Below are positions 35,094-43,752 of a stretch of DNA of 64,000 nucleotides, in pieces. The stretch spans positions 682,001 through 746,000 of the forward strand of contig NZ_SHKS01000002.1 in assembly GCF_004217285.1 (NCBI RefSeq), in the 5' to 3' direction. A program made the position numbers and the translations under genes. A model generated the notes under the pieces. It saw only the letters and a list, made by a program, of their open reading frames with translations. It did no database searches and was not told the origin of the DNA. This DNA is from Streptomyces sp. BK239. Its GTDB lineage: Bacteria; Actinomycetota; Actinomycetes; Streptomycetales; Streptomycetaceae. Each line of letters opens with the position of its first letter. Position 1 is the first letter of the stretch.

Positions 35094-36200
35094 TCAGGAC
35101 GCGGTGTAGCCGAGCTGACGTCGCATGTACGGGGTCATGAGGGTCTTCGCCTTGGCCAGGACGGACGTACGGCCGCCGAGGACAGCGGTCTCGCCGCCCG
35201 GCACCGGCAGCATCGTCAGCCCGTCGGCCGGCCCGAACGGCACGATCACCGGGGTGCGGTGGACGGGCCGGTAGAGGCGGGGCTCCCTGCGATGGCGGCC
35301 GGCGCTGTTCAGGTAGGTGCGGATGTTCCAGGCGGCGAGGTCGGCCTGGGCGAGCGCGGCCGGGGTGATCTTGAGCTCGGTCGCGTCGTTGACGTCGCCG
35401 ACGGCGAACACGTCGAGCCGCCCCTCGACCCGCAGCGACCGGTCGACCTTGATGTGCCCGGAGGGGTTGAGCCAGTCACCGTGTCCGGCCAGCCGAAGCC
35501 ACAGGGTGTTGGGGGTGGTGCCGGTGGCCCAGAACGACAGGTCGGCCTCGATGACACCGCCGCGGGCGTCCCGGTAGGCGCCGAATTCGTGGCCCGGGGA
35601 CATGAAGGAGTCGAGCCGCACCTCCACACCGTGGTCCTCCAACCAGGCCTGCGTCTTGCGCGAGGCCTTCTCGCACCCGGCGTTGCCGAGCAGCGCCGGC
35701 CCGGAGTGGGCGAGCGTGACACGCGCGTCGGGCCGGGCGAGACGGATCTCCGCGCTGAGCTCGACGCCGGAGGGGCCACCGCCGACGACGAGGACGTGCT
35801 CGGCGGCGGCGATGCTCTGCTGGTGCGCGGCGAACGCCTTGACCGCCTCCTCCGTTGTGGTGCCGAGGAAGCGGGCCGGCTCCGGGTAGTCGGCCCCGGT
35901 GGCGATCACCACCACGTCGTAAGGGAGCCGCTCGCCGGTGGCCAGCACCACCTGCCGTTCGACGGTGTCGACACGGACCGCCTTGCCGAGCACCACACGG
36001 CCGTTGCGCAGCAGCCGGTCGTACGGGATGAACGGCGTCACCGTCCACTCGGGGCGCACGCCGGCACGCAGGGAGGCGATGCGGTGGAAGAAGATCTCCT
36101 TGCGGTCCACCAGGGTGACCCGCGCCGTCGCGTCCAGCCGCTTCGCCAACCGAACGCCCGCGTAACCGCCGCCGATCACCACTACGTCGCCGTCGCGCAC
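35094..36200 (-). CDS. NAD(P)/FAD-dependent oxidoreductase (NDH-2/AIF-like)
   Basis: This 368-aa flavoprotein has the FAD motif VVVIGGGYAGVRLAKRL at the N terminus, the second nucleotide-binding motif VLVVGGGPSGVELSAEI mid-protein and the C-terminal FAD contact VFAVGDVNDATELKITPAA. The layout matches type-II NADH dehydrogenases and AIF-like oxidoreductases, but it lacks a C-terminal membrane anchor. The start is GTG at 36200 with AGGAGA upstream. An AT-rich imperfect palindrome about 90 bases upstream may be its operator. Confidence 0.82.
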   Translation of the reverse strand: MRDGDVVVIGGGYAGVRLAKRLDATARVTLVDRKEIFFHRIASLRAGVRPEWTVTPFIPYDRLLRNGRVVLGKAVRVDTVERQVVLATGERLPYDVVVIATGADYPEPARFLGTTTEEAVKAFAAHQQSIAAAEHVLVVGGGPSGVELSAEIRLARPDARVTLAHSGPALLGNAGCEKASRKTQAWLEDHGVEVRLDSFMSPGHEFGAYRDARGGVIEADLSFWATGTTPNTLWLRLAGHGDWLNPSGHIKVDRSLRVEGRLDVFAVGDVNDATELKITPAALAQADLAAWNIRTYLNSAGRHRREPRLYRPVHRTPVIVPFGPADGLTMLPVPGGETAVLGGRTSVLAKAKTLMTPYMRRQLGYTAS

Positions 36201-36684
36201 ATGACTCTCCTGTGCCTCGTGGGGGGATGCGAGTGCCGGGAGGCGTGGGTTTCCCCCGGCACTCGACCGCGACGAGCATAGCGCTTGAAGTTTAAAGTTC
36301 GGGGGTCGGTGCGTGTGCGTTCTGTGAAGTGATGGCCGGAAACAGCGGCCCGGACCGCACACCTGCCGGCCCTCCGGCCACACACGCACCCACCACCGGC
36401 CGCCCCGACTCCGGACGCGTGCCCCCCACCGTACGCGTACCGACGTGCCGTCCGGCTCCCACGGCTGAGGTGTGCCGGCGTCCAGACCAGGTCGGCTGCA
36501 TGGTCGGCACGATCATCCACTCGACGGACCGGGAGACACGCGAGAAGCTACGCTCGCTCGTCCGCCCCGGGACAGGGGTGCGGGAGGCCGCGCTCACGTA
36601 GAGCCGGCGTCCTCGCCCGTTCGTCGTCCTCCCCCACCGGGACCGTGCAGCCCGCCCGCCCACCACCCCAGGGAGACCGGACCC
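36201..36684. other. Divergent intergenic region
   Basis: These 484 bases separate the FAD oxidoreductase from a lipoprotein gene. They contain the AT-rich palindrome at 36287-36300. A 33-codon reading frame from the ATG at 36500 (MVGTIIHSTDRETREKLRSL) is possible but unsupported by a ribosome-binding site. Nothing else is recognised. Confidence 0.4.
36287..36300. promoter_or_regulatory. AT-rich imperfect palindrome GAAGTTTAAAGTTC
   Basis: In a 72 % GC setting this 14-base near-palindrome (two mismatches, core TTTAAA) stands out, about 87 bases upstream of the FAD oxidoreductase start. MarR-type regulators often bind TTGAAGTTTAAA-like sites before oxidoreductase genes, but no MarR gene is adjacent. 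Confidence 0.4.
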
Positions 36685-37227
36685 ATGCCACCCAGGACGC
36701 TCACCCTGCTCCTGGCCACCGCCCTGCTCACCGCGGGCCTGACCGGTTGCTCCGCCCTCTCCCCGTTCAACACCTGCGAGGACACCGCGTCACGGTTGCG
36801 GGACCTGCGCTCCCAACCCGTCCTCGACTTCACCCCCGACGGCGCGACCGCCCCGAAGGGGCTCGACCAGGTCGACGCGCGCTGCGTCGACGACACCGGC
36901 GACGCCTGGCTGTACGCCGCGCGCGTCTACGCGTTCCCCGGCCCCCGGCAGAAGGTCGTCGACTTCTACCGCACCACCGCCGAGGCGGACGGCTGGCACC
37001 TGCCGTCCGCCCCTGCGGACCTGGGCGCCCCGGAAACGGTGGCGGGACTGTGCTTCACCAAGGGCGGCGACGGCGACGCCCTCATGCTGACCCTGCGGTT
37101 CACCACGGCCGAGCATCTGAAGATCGAGTACGACTACGACGCCGGCCCGGAGTTCGACTCGGGCTCAGGGTTCGAGATAGAGGTCGGCTCCGAGACGGAC
37201 GGGGCGAAGACCGGCTGCTGGGACTGA
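36685..37227 (+). CDS. Putative lipoprotein
   Basis: This 180-aa protein has a lipoprotein signal peptide (TLTLLLATALLTAGLTGC, Cys22 as the lipid-bearing residue). The mature domain includes YAARVYAFPGPRQKVVDFYRTTAEADGWHLP, typical of small actinobacterial lipoproteins of unknown function, and three further cysteines. CAGGGAGACC lies upstream of the ATG. The next gene follows after 58 bases on the same strand. Confidence 0.7.
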   Translation: MPPRTLTLLLATALLTAGLTGCSALSPFNTCEDTASRLRDLRSQPVLDFTPDGATAPKGLDQVDARCVDDTGDAWLYAARVYAFPGPRQKVVDFYRTTAEADGWHLPSAPADLGAPETVAGLCFTKGGDGDALMLTLRFTTAEHLKIEYDYDAGPEFDSGSGFEIEVGSETDGAKTGCWD

Positions 37228-37285
37228 CGCCCCGGCGGCTGTCGGAACCGGCGGACCGGCGGGAGCGTGGGCCACACTGGATGGC

Positions 37286-37558
37286 GTGGTGGAAACGGAT
37301 CGGCAGCTCGCCAGGCGGCTGGAGCAGGTCATCATGGACCTGCTGGAGCGACGTGCGGCCACTGCTTCGATCTGTCCGTCCGACGCCGCACGCGAGGCCT
37401 ACGAAGGCGACGACGAAGGCTGGCGAGCCCTGATGGAACCGACCCGCCGAGCGGCCTGGCGCCTGGTGGCGGCCGGCAAGGCCGAGATCACCCGGTCCGG
37501 CCGCCCCGTCACGGAATCAGAGGCCCACGGCCCTCTCCGCATCCGCCGCACACGGTGA
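37286..37558 (+). CDS. DUF3253 domain protein
   Basis: This 90-aa protein has ASICPSDAAREAY, then WRALMEPTRRAAWRLVAAGKAEITRSGRPV and GPLRIRR, matching DUF3253, a small winged-helix-like domain of unknown function. The start is GTG at 37286 or the adjacent GTG at 37289. It lies downstream of a lipoprotein gene. Confidence 0.75.
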   Translation: MVETDRQLARRLEQVIMDLLERRAATASICPSDAAREAYEGDDEGWRALMEPTRRAAWRLVAAGKAEITRSGRPVTESEAHGPLRIRRTR

Positions 37559-37696
37559 CACGAACGAGGGCCGACCGGGTCAGGGGCAGGCATCTGTGTC
37601 AGCCCCTTCCCGGCGAATCTCGTCGGCGCTGACGCTCGCGCGGTGGTGCACGCAGGAGCACGCGCACCACCGCCAGCCGCGTCACGAGCGCGCCCT

Positions 37697-38470
37697 TTAC
37701 GCGTTCGGGTCCCAGTCCGCGAGCTGGTCCATCGGCTCGGTGTCGCCGGTGGTCTCCAGGCGGTCCAGCGGGACGCGCGCGTAGAAGTAGAGGACCATGT
37801 CGCTCGCCGCGCCTCGCATCGCCATGTCGCCCGGCTCCGCGTCGGAGGCGAGGTCGTCGCAGCGGACGCCGTCGGCGTCGAGGGTCAGGCGCCAGGAGCG
37901 GCCCTCGGCCGTGTGCAGGTCGATGGTCGCCGGCTTGAACGGCCAGGGGACGGTCGTCGCCGAGACGGTCGTCAGGAACTCGTCGACGCCCTCGACCGCG
38001 ACGTCCGTCGGCAGCGGCTGTGCGGCGCCCTGGGTGAGCTGGACGTCGTGGGTGTGGACCGCGATCTCCTGGACCTGGTGCCGGGCCACGGCTCCGCTGG
38101 TCTCCGGGGCCTGCGAGCGGCCCCACCAGGTCCAGCAGCCGCGGTCCGGGCCGGCCTCGCGCAGCGCGTCGAGCATGAGCCGGGTCGACTCGGCGAGCCA
38201 GGCGTCCAGGGCTTCGCGGTCACGGGGCGCGGTCGGGGCGCCCTTCGGGTCCGTCCTCGCCGGGGGCTCAGCGCCCGGGCCCGCCGCGACGATGGCGGCC
38301 TGGCGGCGGCGGCCGTCCCCGAGGTGCTGCGCCAGTTCGCGCAGCGTCCAGTCCGGGCAGGCCGGGACCTGGACGTCGAGGTCGGGGGCGGATGCGATCG
38401 CGGCCCGGAACGCGTCCGAGCGGTCCTCGATCAGCCGCAGGACCTCGGGAAACTCCAAAATGTTGGGCAC
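37697..38470 (-). CDS. Maleylpyruvate isomerase-family mycothiol-dependent protein
   Basis: This 257-aa protein begins VPNILEFPEVLRLIEDRSDA and has the DinB-like mycothiol-dependent N-terminal fold, with the metal-site stretch CPDWTLRELAQHLGDGRR and a second histidine pair in HQVQEIAVHTHDVQL. A C-terminal domain follows. Such proteins use mycothiol as cofactor or substrate; most are annotated only as family members. GTG at 38470 is taken as start by similarity. An ATG at 38530 would add 20 residues, and neither has a good ribosome-binding site. Confidence 0.72.
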   Translation of the reverse strand: MPNILEFPEVLRLIEDRSDAFRAAIASAPDLDVQVPACPDWTLRELAQHLGDGRRRQAAIVAAGPGAEPPARTDPKGAPTAPRDREALDAWLAESTRLMLDALREAGPDRGCWTWWGRSQAPETSGAVARHQVQEIAVHTHDVQLTQGAAQPLPTDVAVEGVDEFLTTVSATTVPWPFKPATIDLHTAEGRSWRLTLDADGVRCDDLASDAEPGDMAMRGAASDMVLYFYARVPLDRLETTGDTEPMDQLADWDPNA

Positions 38471-38623
38471 GTCGGGTTGTGTATCACGGCCCCCCGGCCG
38501 CCGGACAGCGAATTCGTCGAACGAACGCATCAACGGCCGGGCGCAGCACCGACGCTGAAACGTGAGCACAAGACGGACGGCCGACGAGAAGCGTGACATA
38601 GCCTGGCGCACCCGGACCGCGCC

Positions 38624-38974
38624 ATGGGGTACGTGACGAAAGGGTGTTTCAACTTGAGGTCCCACGACTTCATCGCCATTGCGCGAATGATCCTGCAAAC
38701 CGAAGCGCACGCACGAGAACGCGGGGCCGACGAAGCGTCCGATCACGTGGGTGCATATACGTCCGCTCAGGCCTCGGCTCTGGCGACACTGCTGGCGGCA
38801 ACTGCCGCCGCCGAGAAGGAGAATGCCGCCTTGGAGGCGGAATTGCACGCCATCACAGAACTCACATCCACCGGCTGTGTCGACCTCGACCACCTTTCAC
38901 CTCTGCATGAGATCGTCCTCAGCGACCTCCCTTCCCAACTCCGCGACCATGTCAGTGATCTGCGGGAAAGATGA
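38624..38974 (+). CDS. Hypothetical protein
   Basis: This is a possible 116-aa protein with a central helix rich in Ala and Glu (LATLLAATAAAEKENAALEAELHAI) that could form a coiled coil. I recognise no family. Codon use is coding-like but with a lower third-position GC than its neighbours, which suggests foreign origin. ATG at 38624 and GTG at 38633 are both possible starts. It ends directly before the decayed dehydrogenase described next. Confidence 0.45.
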   Translation: MGYVTKGCFNLRSHDFIAIARMILQTEAHARERGADEASDHVGAYTSAQASALATLLAATAAAEKENAALEAELHAITELTSTGCVDLDHLSPLHEIVLSDLPSQLRDHVSDLRER

Positions 38975-38989
38975 AGGCGAGAGACGGAC

Positions 38990-39939
38990 GGACAGCGCTG
39001 CGAGATCCCCGGCGTCTGTCACTCCGACATCCACCACGTCCGTGGGGACTGGGGCCCGGTGCACTATCCGGTAGCCCCCGGGCACGAGATCACCGGAGTC
39101 GTCACCCAGGTGGGCTCCGGGGTCGGCAAGCACGCCGTGGGGGACCGCGTCGGCGTCGGCTGCATGGTCGGCTCGTGCCGGACCTGTGACCCGTGCCGCA
39201 ACGGTGAGGAGCAGTACTGCCTCAACGGCACCACGCTCACCTACGGTTCCCTGGACCGGGACGGGACCTGGACTCAGGGCGGATACACCACCCACATCGT
39301 CGTCGACGAGCACTTCGTCGTCCGCGTACCCGAAGGCGTCGCCCTGGACCAGGCCGCCCCGCTGCTGTGCGCGGGCATCACGACACCTACTCGCCGCTGC
39401 ACCGCTGGGGCGTCGGCCCCGGCAAGAAGGTGGCCATCGTCGGTCTGGGCGGGCCCGGGCACATGGGCGTCAAGTTCGCCCGTGCGATGGGCGCGGAAGT
39501 CACCGTCCTGTCGCAGTCGTTGAAGAAGATCGACGACGGTCTGCGCCTGGGCGCAGACCACTACCACGCCATCGGCGACCCCGCCACCTTCGAGGAACTG
39601 GCGGGCGCCTTCGACCTCATCGTCAACACGGTCAGCGCCCGACTCGACGTCGACGCCTACCTTTCCCTGCTGGGTGTGGGCGGCACCATGGTCAACGTAG
39701 GCCCGCCGGAGCCCCTGTCCCTGAACGTGTTCTCGCTGCTCGCACGCGGACGGTCGTACGCCGGCTCGTCGATCGGCGGAATCCGGGAAACGCAGGAGAT
39801 GCTGGACTTCTGCGGTGAGCACGGCATCGGCGCGGGGATCGAGACCATCGGGGTGGAGCAGATCAACGAGGCGTACGAGCGCGTCCTGGCCTCAGACGTG
39901 CGCTACCGCTTCGTGATCGACGTCGCGACCCTGGCCTGA
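38990..39939 (+). pseudogene. Zinc-dependent alcohol dehydrogenase, truncated and frameshifted
   Basis: From about 39000 the frame reads GVCHSDIHHVRGDWGPVHYP, then the zinc-site GHEI and the structural-zinc cysteines [20 protein letters not shown], so it is an MDR alcohol dehydrogenase of the YahK/cinnamyl type. The first ~35 residues are missing. At about 39378-39384 an extra AC (GACAC for GAC) shifts the frame, and the coenzyme domain continues as [27 protein letters not shown] to the stop at 39939. With both lesions it cannot encode a normal enzyme. Confidence 0.82.
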
Positions 39940-39973
39940 CCCGCACCGCATTCGCGGCACGGCCGCGGGAACG

Positions 39974-40315
39974 GAAATCTACGGCGGGCCGCAGTCTCCC
40001 GACATGGAGAGGGGGTACGGCCTCTCGGAAGAGATCATCGGCCGGTGGCTGGCCCAGGCGGTGGCCGACGCGACCGGATCGTGCTGGCGACCAAGCTCTA
40101 CCAGCCGATGGGAACCGGCCCGAACGACAAGTACCTGTCGGCCAGGGCTGCCGAGGACAGTCTCCGACGGCTGCGGACCGATCACCTCGACCTGTACCAG
40201 ATGCACCACGTCGACCGTTCGACGCCGTGGGACGAGATCTGGCAGGCCATGGAGCAACTCGTCCGCGAGGGCAAGGTCACCTACGTCGGCAGCCGCGACT
40301 TCGCCGGCTCTGCGA
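39974..40315 (+). pseudogene. Aldo/keto reductase fragment
   Basis: EIYGGPQSPDMERGYGLSEE and EIIGRWLAQ are read in one frame, then after about 40054 a second frame gives RRDRIVLATKLYQPMGTGP, LRRLRTDHLDLYQMHHVDRS and LVREGKVTYVGSRDFAG. These match the middle of an aldo/keto reductase (catalytic Lys in ATKL, His in MHHVD). N-terminal and C-terminal thirds are absent and at least one frameshift is present. The remaining sequence to 40500 is not recognisably coding. Confidence 0.8.
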
Positions 40316-40504
40316 GCGCGGCGACAGGACGACCGCCCGCCCGGGTACCCCGTCGCTGCAACCGACGTCCGACGCTGCGGCGGCTGCCTCTGCTGCACCC
40401 CGCCATCGCACCGCCCGCCTCGTGCAGGGGCTCGCGGGCGCGGTGGGAATCGTCATCGCGCAGGCCGCCGGCCGAGGCGTCTGTGAAGGCTGTGCCCTGA
40501 TCCC

Positions 40505-41329
40505 TTACAACGGGCGCGCCAGTTCGTTCATTTTGCGGATCTGCTTGTCGAATACCCCGGCGGGAGCGAGACGGCGCAGTATGCGTGCGCGTCCGGCCAG
40601 GGGGCCGGCGGTGTAGCGCGGCTTCGGCTTCTGGGCGGTCGCTGCCGTGACGATCGCCTGGGCGACGACGGCGGGGGCGTCGCCGTTCCTGACGGCCCGC
40701 GCCATGACGCGGTCGACGGTCTGCCGCTGCTGCGCGTACGCGTCCAGTGGGGTGTCGGGCTTCGCGCTGTTGGTCTCGAACCCGGTCCTGGTGTAGGCGG
40801 GTTGGACGATGAGCGCCCGGACGCCATGGTCGCGGATCTCGTGGTCCAGGGACTCGGTGTAGCCCTCGATCGCGTGCTTGGAGGCGGCGTAGGCGGCCAT
40901 GTAGGGCTGGGGCAGGAACCCGAGCACGGACGAGATGTTGACGATGCGTCCGCGTCGCTGAGCGCGCATGTGCGGCAGGACCTCGTTCACCATGCGCATG
41001 ACCCCGAACACGTTGGTGTCGAAGACGGACTGGGCCTGCTCGACGGAAGTCTCCTCCGCCGCCCCCATCGAGCCGACGCCGGCGTTGTTGACCAGGACGT
41101 CGATCCGCCCGAACCGCTCGCTCACCTCCTGGACCGCTGCGGCGACCGAGGCGTCGTGGGCGACGTCGAGCCCGACGAACGTCACGCCGTCGAGCGGGGT
41201 GACGCGCGAGGTGTCACGGCTGGTGCCGACCACCTCGAATCCGGCTGCGACCAGGGCGAGCGCGGCTTCCTTCCCGATGCCGGAGGACGCACCCGTCACG
41301 AGTGCCACCGGCCGATCCGTCGTCGTCAT
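40505..41329 (-). CDS. Short-chain dehydrogenase/reductase
   Basis: This 274-aa SDR has TGASSGIGKEAAL for NAD(P) binding, NNAG, ISSVLGFLP with the catalytic Ser, and YAASKHA with the Tyr-Lys pair. The C-terminal part resembles SDRs annotated as short-chain oxidoreductases with broad ketone or aldehyde activity. The start at 41329 has GAGGGAG upstream. Two copies of the palindromic TetR operator lie directly upstream (41348-41386), so it is probably repressed by the TetR protein encoded at 41695-42264. Confidence 0.88.
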   Translation of the reverse strand: MTTTDRPVALVTGASSGIGKEAALALVAAGFEVVGTSRDTSRVTPLDGVTFVGLDVAHDASVAAAVQEVSERFGRIDVLVNNAGVGSMGAAEETSVEQAQSVFDTNVFGVMRMVNEVLPHMRAQRRGRIVNISSVLGFLPQPYMAAYAASKHAIEGYTESLDHEIRDHGVRALIVQPAYTRTGFETNSAKPDTPLDAYAQQRQTVDRVMARAVRNGDAPAVVAQAIVTAATAQKPKPRYTAGPLAGRARILRRLAPAGVFDKQIRKMNELARPL

Positions 41330-41347
41330 GGACTCCCTCACTCCCTT

Positions 41348-41386
41348 GAAACCGATCGGTTTCCATTACGGTAAACCGATCGGTTT
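41348..41386. promoter_or_regulatory. Two TetR operators (AAACCGATCGGTTT) before the SDR gene
   Basis: GAAACCGATCGGTTTC at 41348-41363 is a perfect 16-bp palindrome. AAACCGATCGGTTT at 41373-41386 is a second copy, 24 bp centre to centre. Two further copies lie upstream of the TetR gene and of the ferredoxin-like gene, so they define a local regulon. Confidence 0.85.
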
Positions 41387-41458
41387 CAGCGCGCAAGCTC
41401 GATCAGGGCGTCACGCAGCCCGCACCTCTTCCGGCCCTTCGAGAGGGCGGCCGCCGGA

Positions 41459-41690
41459 GTGAGGAGGGGCGAGCGGGCTCGGCAGGCGAAGGCGGACGCC
41501 TATGTGCAGCCGATCTCGACGCGCCCCGAAACGCTCCTGATGCGGATGCGGGGATACGCCGCCGAGGCGCGGGGCGACGACCGGATCGGCAAGGCCGTCC
41601 GGGCCGGCTGGATGAGGGTCTGGGAAGCCGTGCACCCGTCACTGGGCGCCGACGCTGACGAGACCGCAGACTTATTGCTTCGAACGGGGA
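41459..41690 (+). pseudogene. Remnant of a TetR-family C-terminal domain
   Basis: From GTG at 41459 the frame reads AYVQPISTRPETLLMRMRGY, then GDDRIGKAVRAGWMRVWE, which resembles the ligand-binding half of TetR regulators. The DNA-binding half is absent and the end runs into unrelated sequence. It faces the intact TetR gene, the stops being a few bases apart. Low-confidence identification. Confidence 0.4.
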
Positions 41691-41694
41691 CGCG

Positions 41695-42264
41695 TCAGCG
41701 CACGCCTGCCGCGTCGAGCAGGGTGGTCACCGTGGGGGCGACGAGCCCGGCCAGGCTGTCGGCCTGGATTCCCGCGCGGGCGTTGGCGCCGTCGAAGACC
41801 AGGCTGAGCTGCCGGGCCAGCAGATCGGGATCGCTCGCCCCGCCCAGTTCTGCCTCGGCGCGGAAGAAGGCGGTCAGGTCCGCCTTGACCTGACGGGCGA
41901 CCCGGCTCGCGGGGTGACTCTGGTCCTTGAGTTCGATCTGCACGGCCAGGTACGGGCAGCCGTGGAACTCGGGCGCGCTCGCCTGCGATTCCACCCGCCC
42001 GAAGACGTGCAGGATCCGCTCGCGGGGTGAACGGCCATCGTCCGCCGTCGGCAGGAGCGTCGCCACGTAGGCGGAAGTACGCTGCTCAAGGCTCGCCGCC
42101 AGCAGCTCGTCCTTGCTCTCGAACAGCTGGTACATGGAGCGCTTCGACACCCCCGCCGCCTTGCACAACGCCTCGACGCCGATGCTGACGCCGTCCCGGT
42201 AGGTGAGCGTGGCCGCCGCCCCCAGCAACCGCTCCCTGGGGCTCAGCTTCACTTCGGTGGTCAT
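41695..42264 (-). CDS. TetR/AcrR-family transcriptional regulator
   Basis: This 189-aa regulator has the N-terminal helix-turn-helix (RERLLGAAATLTYRDGVSIG, then LCKAAGVSKRSMYQLFESKDEL) and a C-terminal ligand domain. An operator core ACCGATCGGT lies 35 bases upstream of its ATG, and the same palindrome precedes the SDR and ferredoxin-like genes, so autorepression and local control are likely. The ligand is unknown; the enzymes controlled suggest a small carbonyl or electrophile. Confidence 0.88.
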   Translation of the reverse strand: MTTEVKLSPRERLLGAAATLTYRDGVSIGVEALCKAAGVSKRSMYQLFESKDELLAASLEQRTSAYVATLLPTADDGRSPRERILHVFGRVESQASAPEFHGCPYLAVQIELKDQSHPASRVARQVKADLTAFFRAEAELGGASDPDLLARQLSLVFDGANARAGIQADSLAGLVAPTVTTLLDAAGVR

Positions 42265-42296
42265 ACCGCGAGGTTAACCCGAAGCGGACGAGATGA

Positions 42297-42312
42297 AGAC
42301 CGATCGGTTTTC
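42297..42312. promoter_or_regulatory. TetR operator upstream of the tetR gene
   Basis: AGACCGATCGGTTTTC matches the palindrome found before the SDR gene, with core ACCGATCGGT at 42299-42308. It lies in the 189-base gap upstream of tetR and downstream of the membrane-protein gene. Confidence 0.75.
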
Positions 42313-42453
42313 AGGACTCCGGACAGAGGCTCGGCGAGGGCCTGGCAGAAGGGCGGTCGCCGAGCCATGACGGTGTGCACGCCCGTCGTCCCCGGCAGGG
42401 CGACACTCGCCGGGGACACTCCGAGTGATGGCCCCGTCCTGGGTGACCTGCCA

Positions 42454-43752
42454 CTACGCCGGGACCGCGGTCTTGCCGGGCGTCGTCTCCACCGGGATGC
42501 GGTGCAGCCCCTTGCGGTCGTACCACCCCAGGACGCCGAAGCCGAACAGCACGGCCGCCACGAGTCCGGCCGTCATCATCACCCAGCCCCGCGTCAGACC
42601 CGCGTCGCCCTGGGCGTCGTAGTAGAGGATCGACCTGATGCCGCCGGTGATCTGCCGCAGCGGCTCGAACTCCGCGAGGAAGCGGTAGAAGCCGGGCAGT
42701 GCCTCGACGGGGGTGGTGGCACCGGCCGTGGGCACCGCCATCCCGATGAAGACCAGCGTGACCACCAGCATGCCGGGCGTGCCGAAGACGGCGAGGAGAG
42801 TGAGGGCGCCGATCCCGGTGACGGCGACGGCGCACACCGAGTACAGCCACAGCAGGGGCAGGTGGGAGGCGTCCATGCCCATGATGCCGACCGCGCCGGC
42901 CATGACCAGGGTGCCCGTCAGCAGGGACAGGGCCGCCATGAGGGTGCCGCCGATGGCGAGGGTCTGGACCCGGGTCGCCCGGATCAGCGGGCGGTGCAAG
43001 CGCCGCGGACCCATGTCGTTGTGGGTGTAGCCGAGGGCATGGTCGACCTGGCCGCTGATGACGTTGGCGGAGAGCATGCCGACGACCACGAGGGTGAGTG
43101 CGTAGTAGAACGCCGTCAGGCCCAGGCCGCTGTGGGAGTCGAGGGGGTGACCGTCCTCGACCGTGACGGAGGCCGGATCGGCGAGCAGGACGCGTGCCGC
43201 TGAGGGCAGCCGCGCCTGCGCGGTCCCGATCCGGGCGGTCAGCTCCTTGCCCAGCTGGAGCGAGGCGTTCTCGGCTGCCCGGGTGGTCGCCGCCCGGGCC
43301 AGGCCGGAGCCGATGCTGCCGGCGGACTGGTTGGTCAGCACCGTCAGCGTCGGGCGGGCCGGGGTTGCGGTGGACGCGGTGGCGGTGAGTGCGGTGACGG
43401 AGGCGGTGAAGTCGGCGGGCACGACGAGCGCGCCGAACAGCTTGCCCTTGCCCAGCTCCTCCTTCATCCCCTTCTCGTCCATCACCTTCCAGTCGATCTT
43501 GCCGTCACTCGCGGTCGACTTCTTGATCGACTCGGTGATCTGCGCCCCGAGATCGACCTGCCTGCCGGCGACAGCGGCTCCCTCGTCGGCGTCGACCAGA
43601 CCGACGGGCAGCTTCGTCAGGTGGTCGGCCGGATCGACGTTGGCGCCGACGTAGAACACGGCGAACAGCAGCGCGAGTACCGCCGTGATGAGGCCGTTCG
43701 CGATCCACAGAGGCTTGGCGCGCAGGACGCGGAAGGGGGGAATGCCCGTCAT
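42454..43752 (-). CDS. YhgE/Pip-like (DUF3533) membrane protein of the ABC-2 type
   Basis: This 432-aa membrane protein has one N-terminal transmembrane helix (LITAVLALLFAVFYVGANV), a large extracytoplasmic domain of about 180 residues (VGLVDADEGAAVAGRQVDLG, then FGALVVPADFTASV), and five to six C-terminal helices. This is the topology of the YhgE/Pip, DUF3533 and ABC-2 families, which include export components. No ATPase gene is adjacent. The ATG at 43752 overlaps the stop of the ferredoxin-like gene (ATGA), so both are translationally coupled and fall under the same TetR operator. Confidence 0.75.
   Translation of the reverse strand: MTGIPPFRVLRAKPLWIANGLITAVLALLFAVFYVGANVDPADHLTKLPVGLVDADEGAAVAGRQVDLGAQITESIKKSTASDGKIDWKVMDEKGMKEELGKGKLFGALVVPADFTASVTALTATASTATPARPTLTVLTNQSAGSIGSGLARAATTRAAENASLQLGKELTARIGTAQARLPSAARVLLADPASVTVEDGHPLDSHSGLGLTAFYYALTLVVVGMLSANVISGQVDHALGYTHNDMGPRRLHRPLIRATRVQTLAIGGTLMAALSLLTGTLVMAGAVGIMGMDASHLPLLWLYSVCAVAVTGIGALTLLAVFGTPGMLVVTLVFIGMAVPTAGATTPVEALPGFYRFLAEFEPLRQITGGIRSILYYDAQGDAGLTRGWVMMTAGLVAAVLFGFGVLGWYDRKGLHRIPVETTPGKTAVPA

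Noticed and set aside
38624..38974. N-terminal part of the broken alcohol dehydrogenase
   Set aside because: The frame and composition differ and the protein shows no dehydrogenase features; it ends at a stop before the homology begins.
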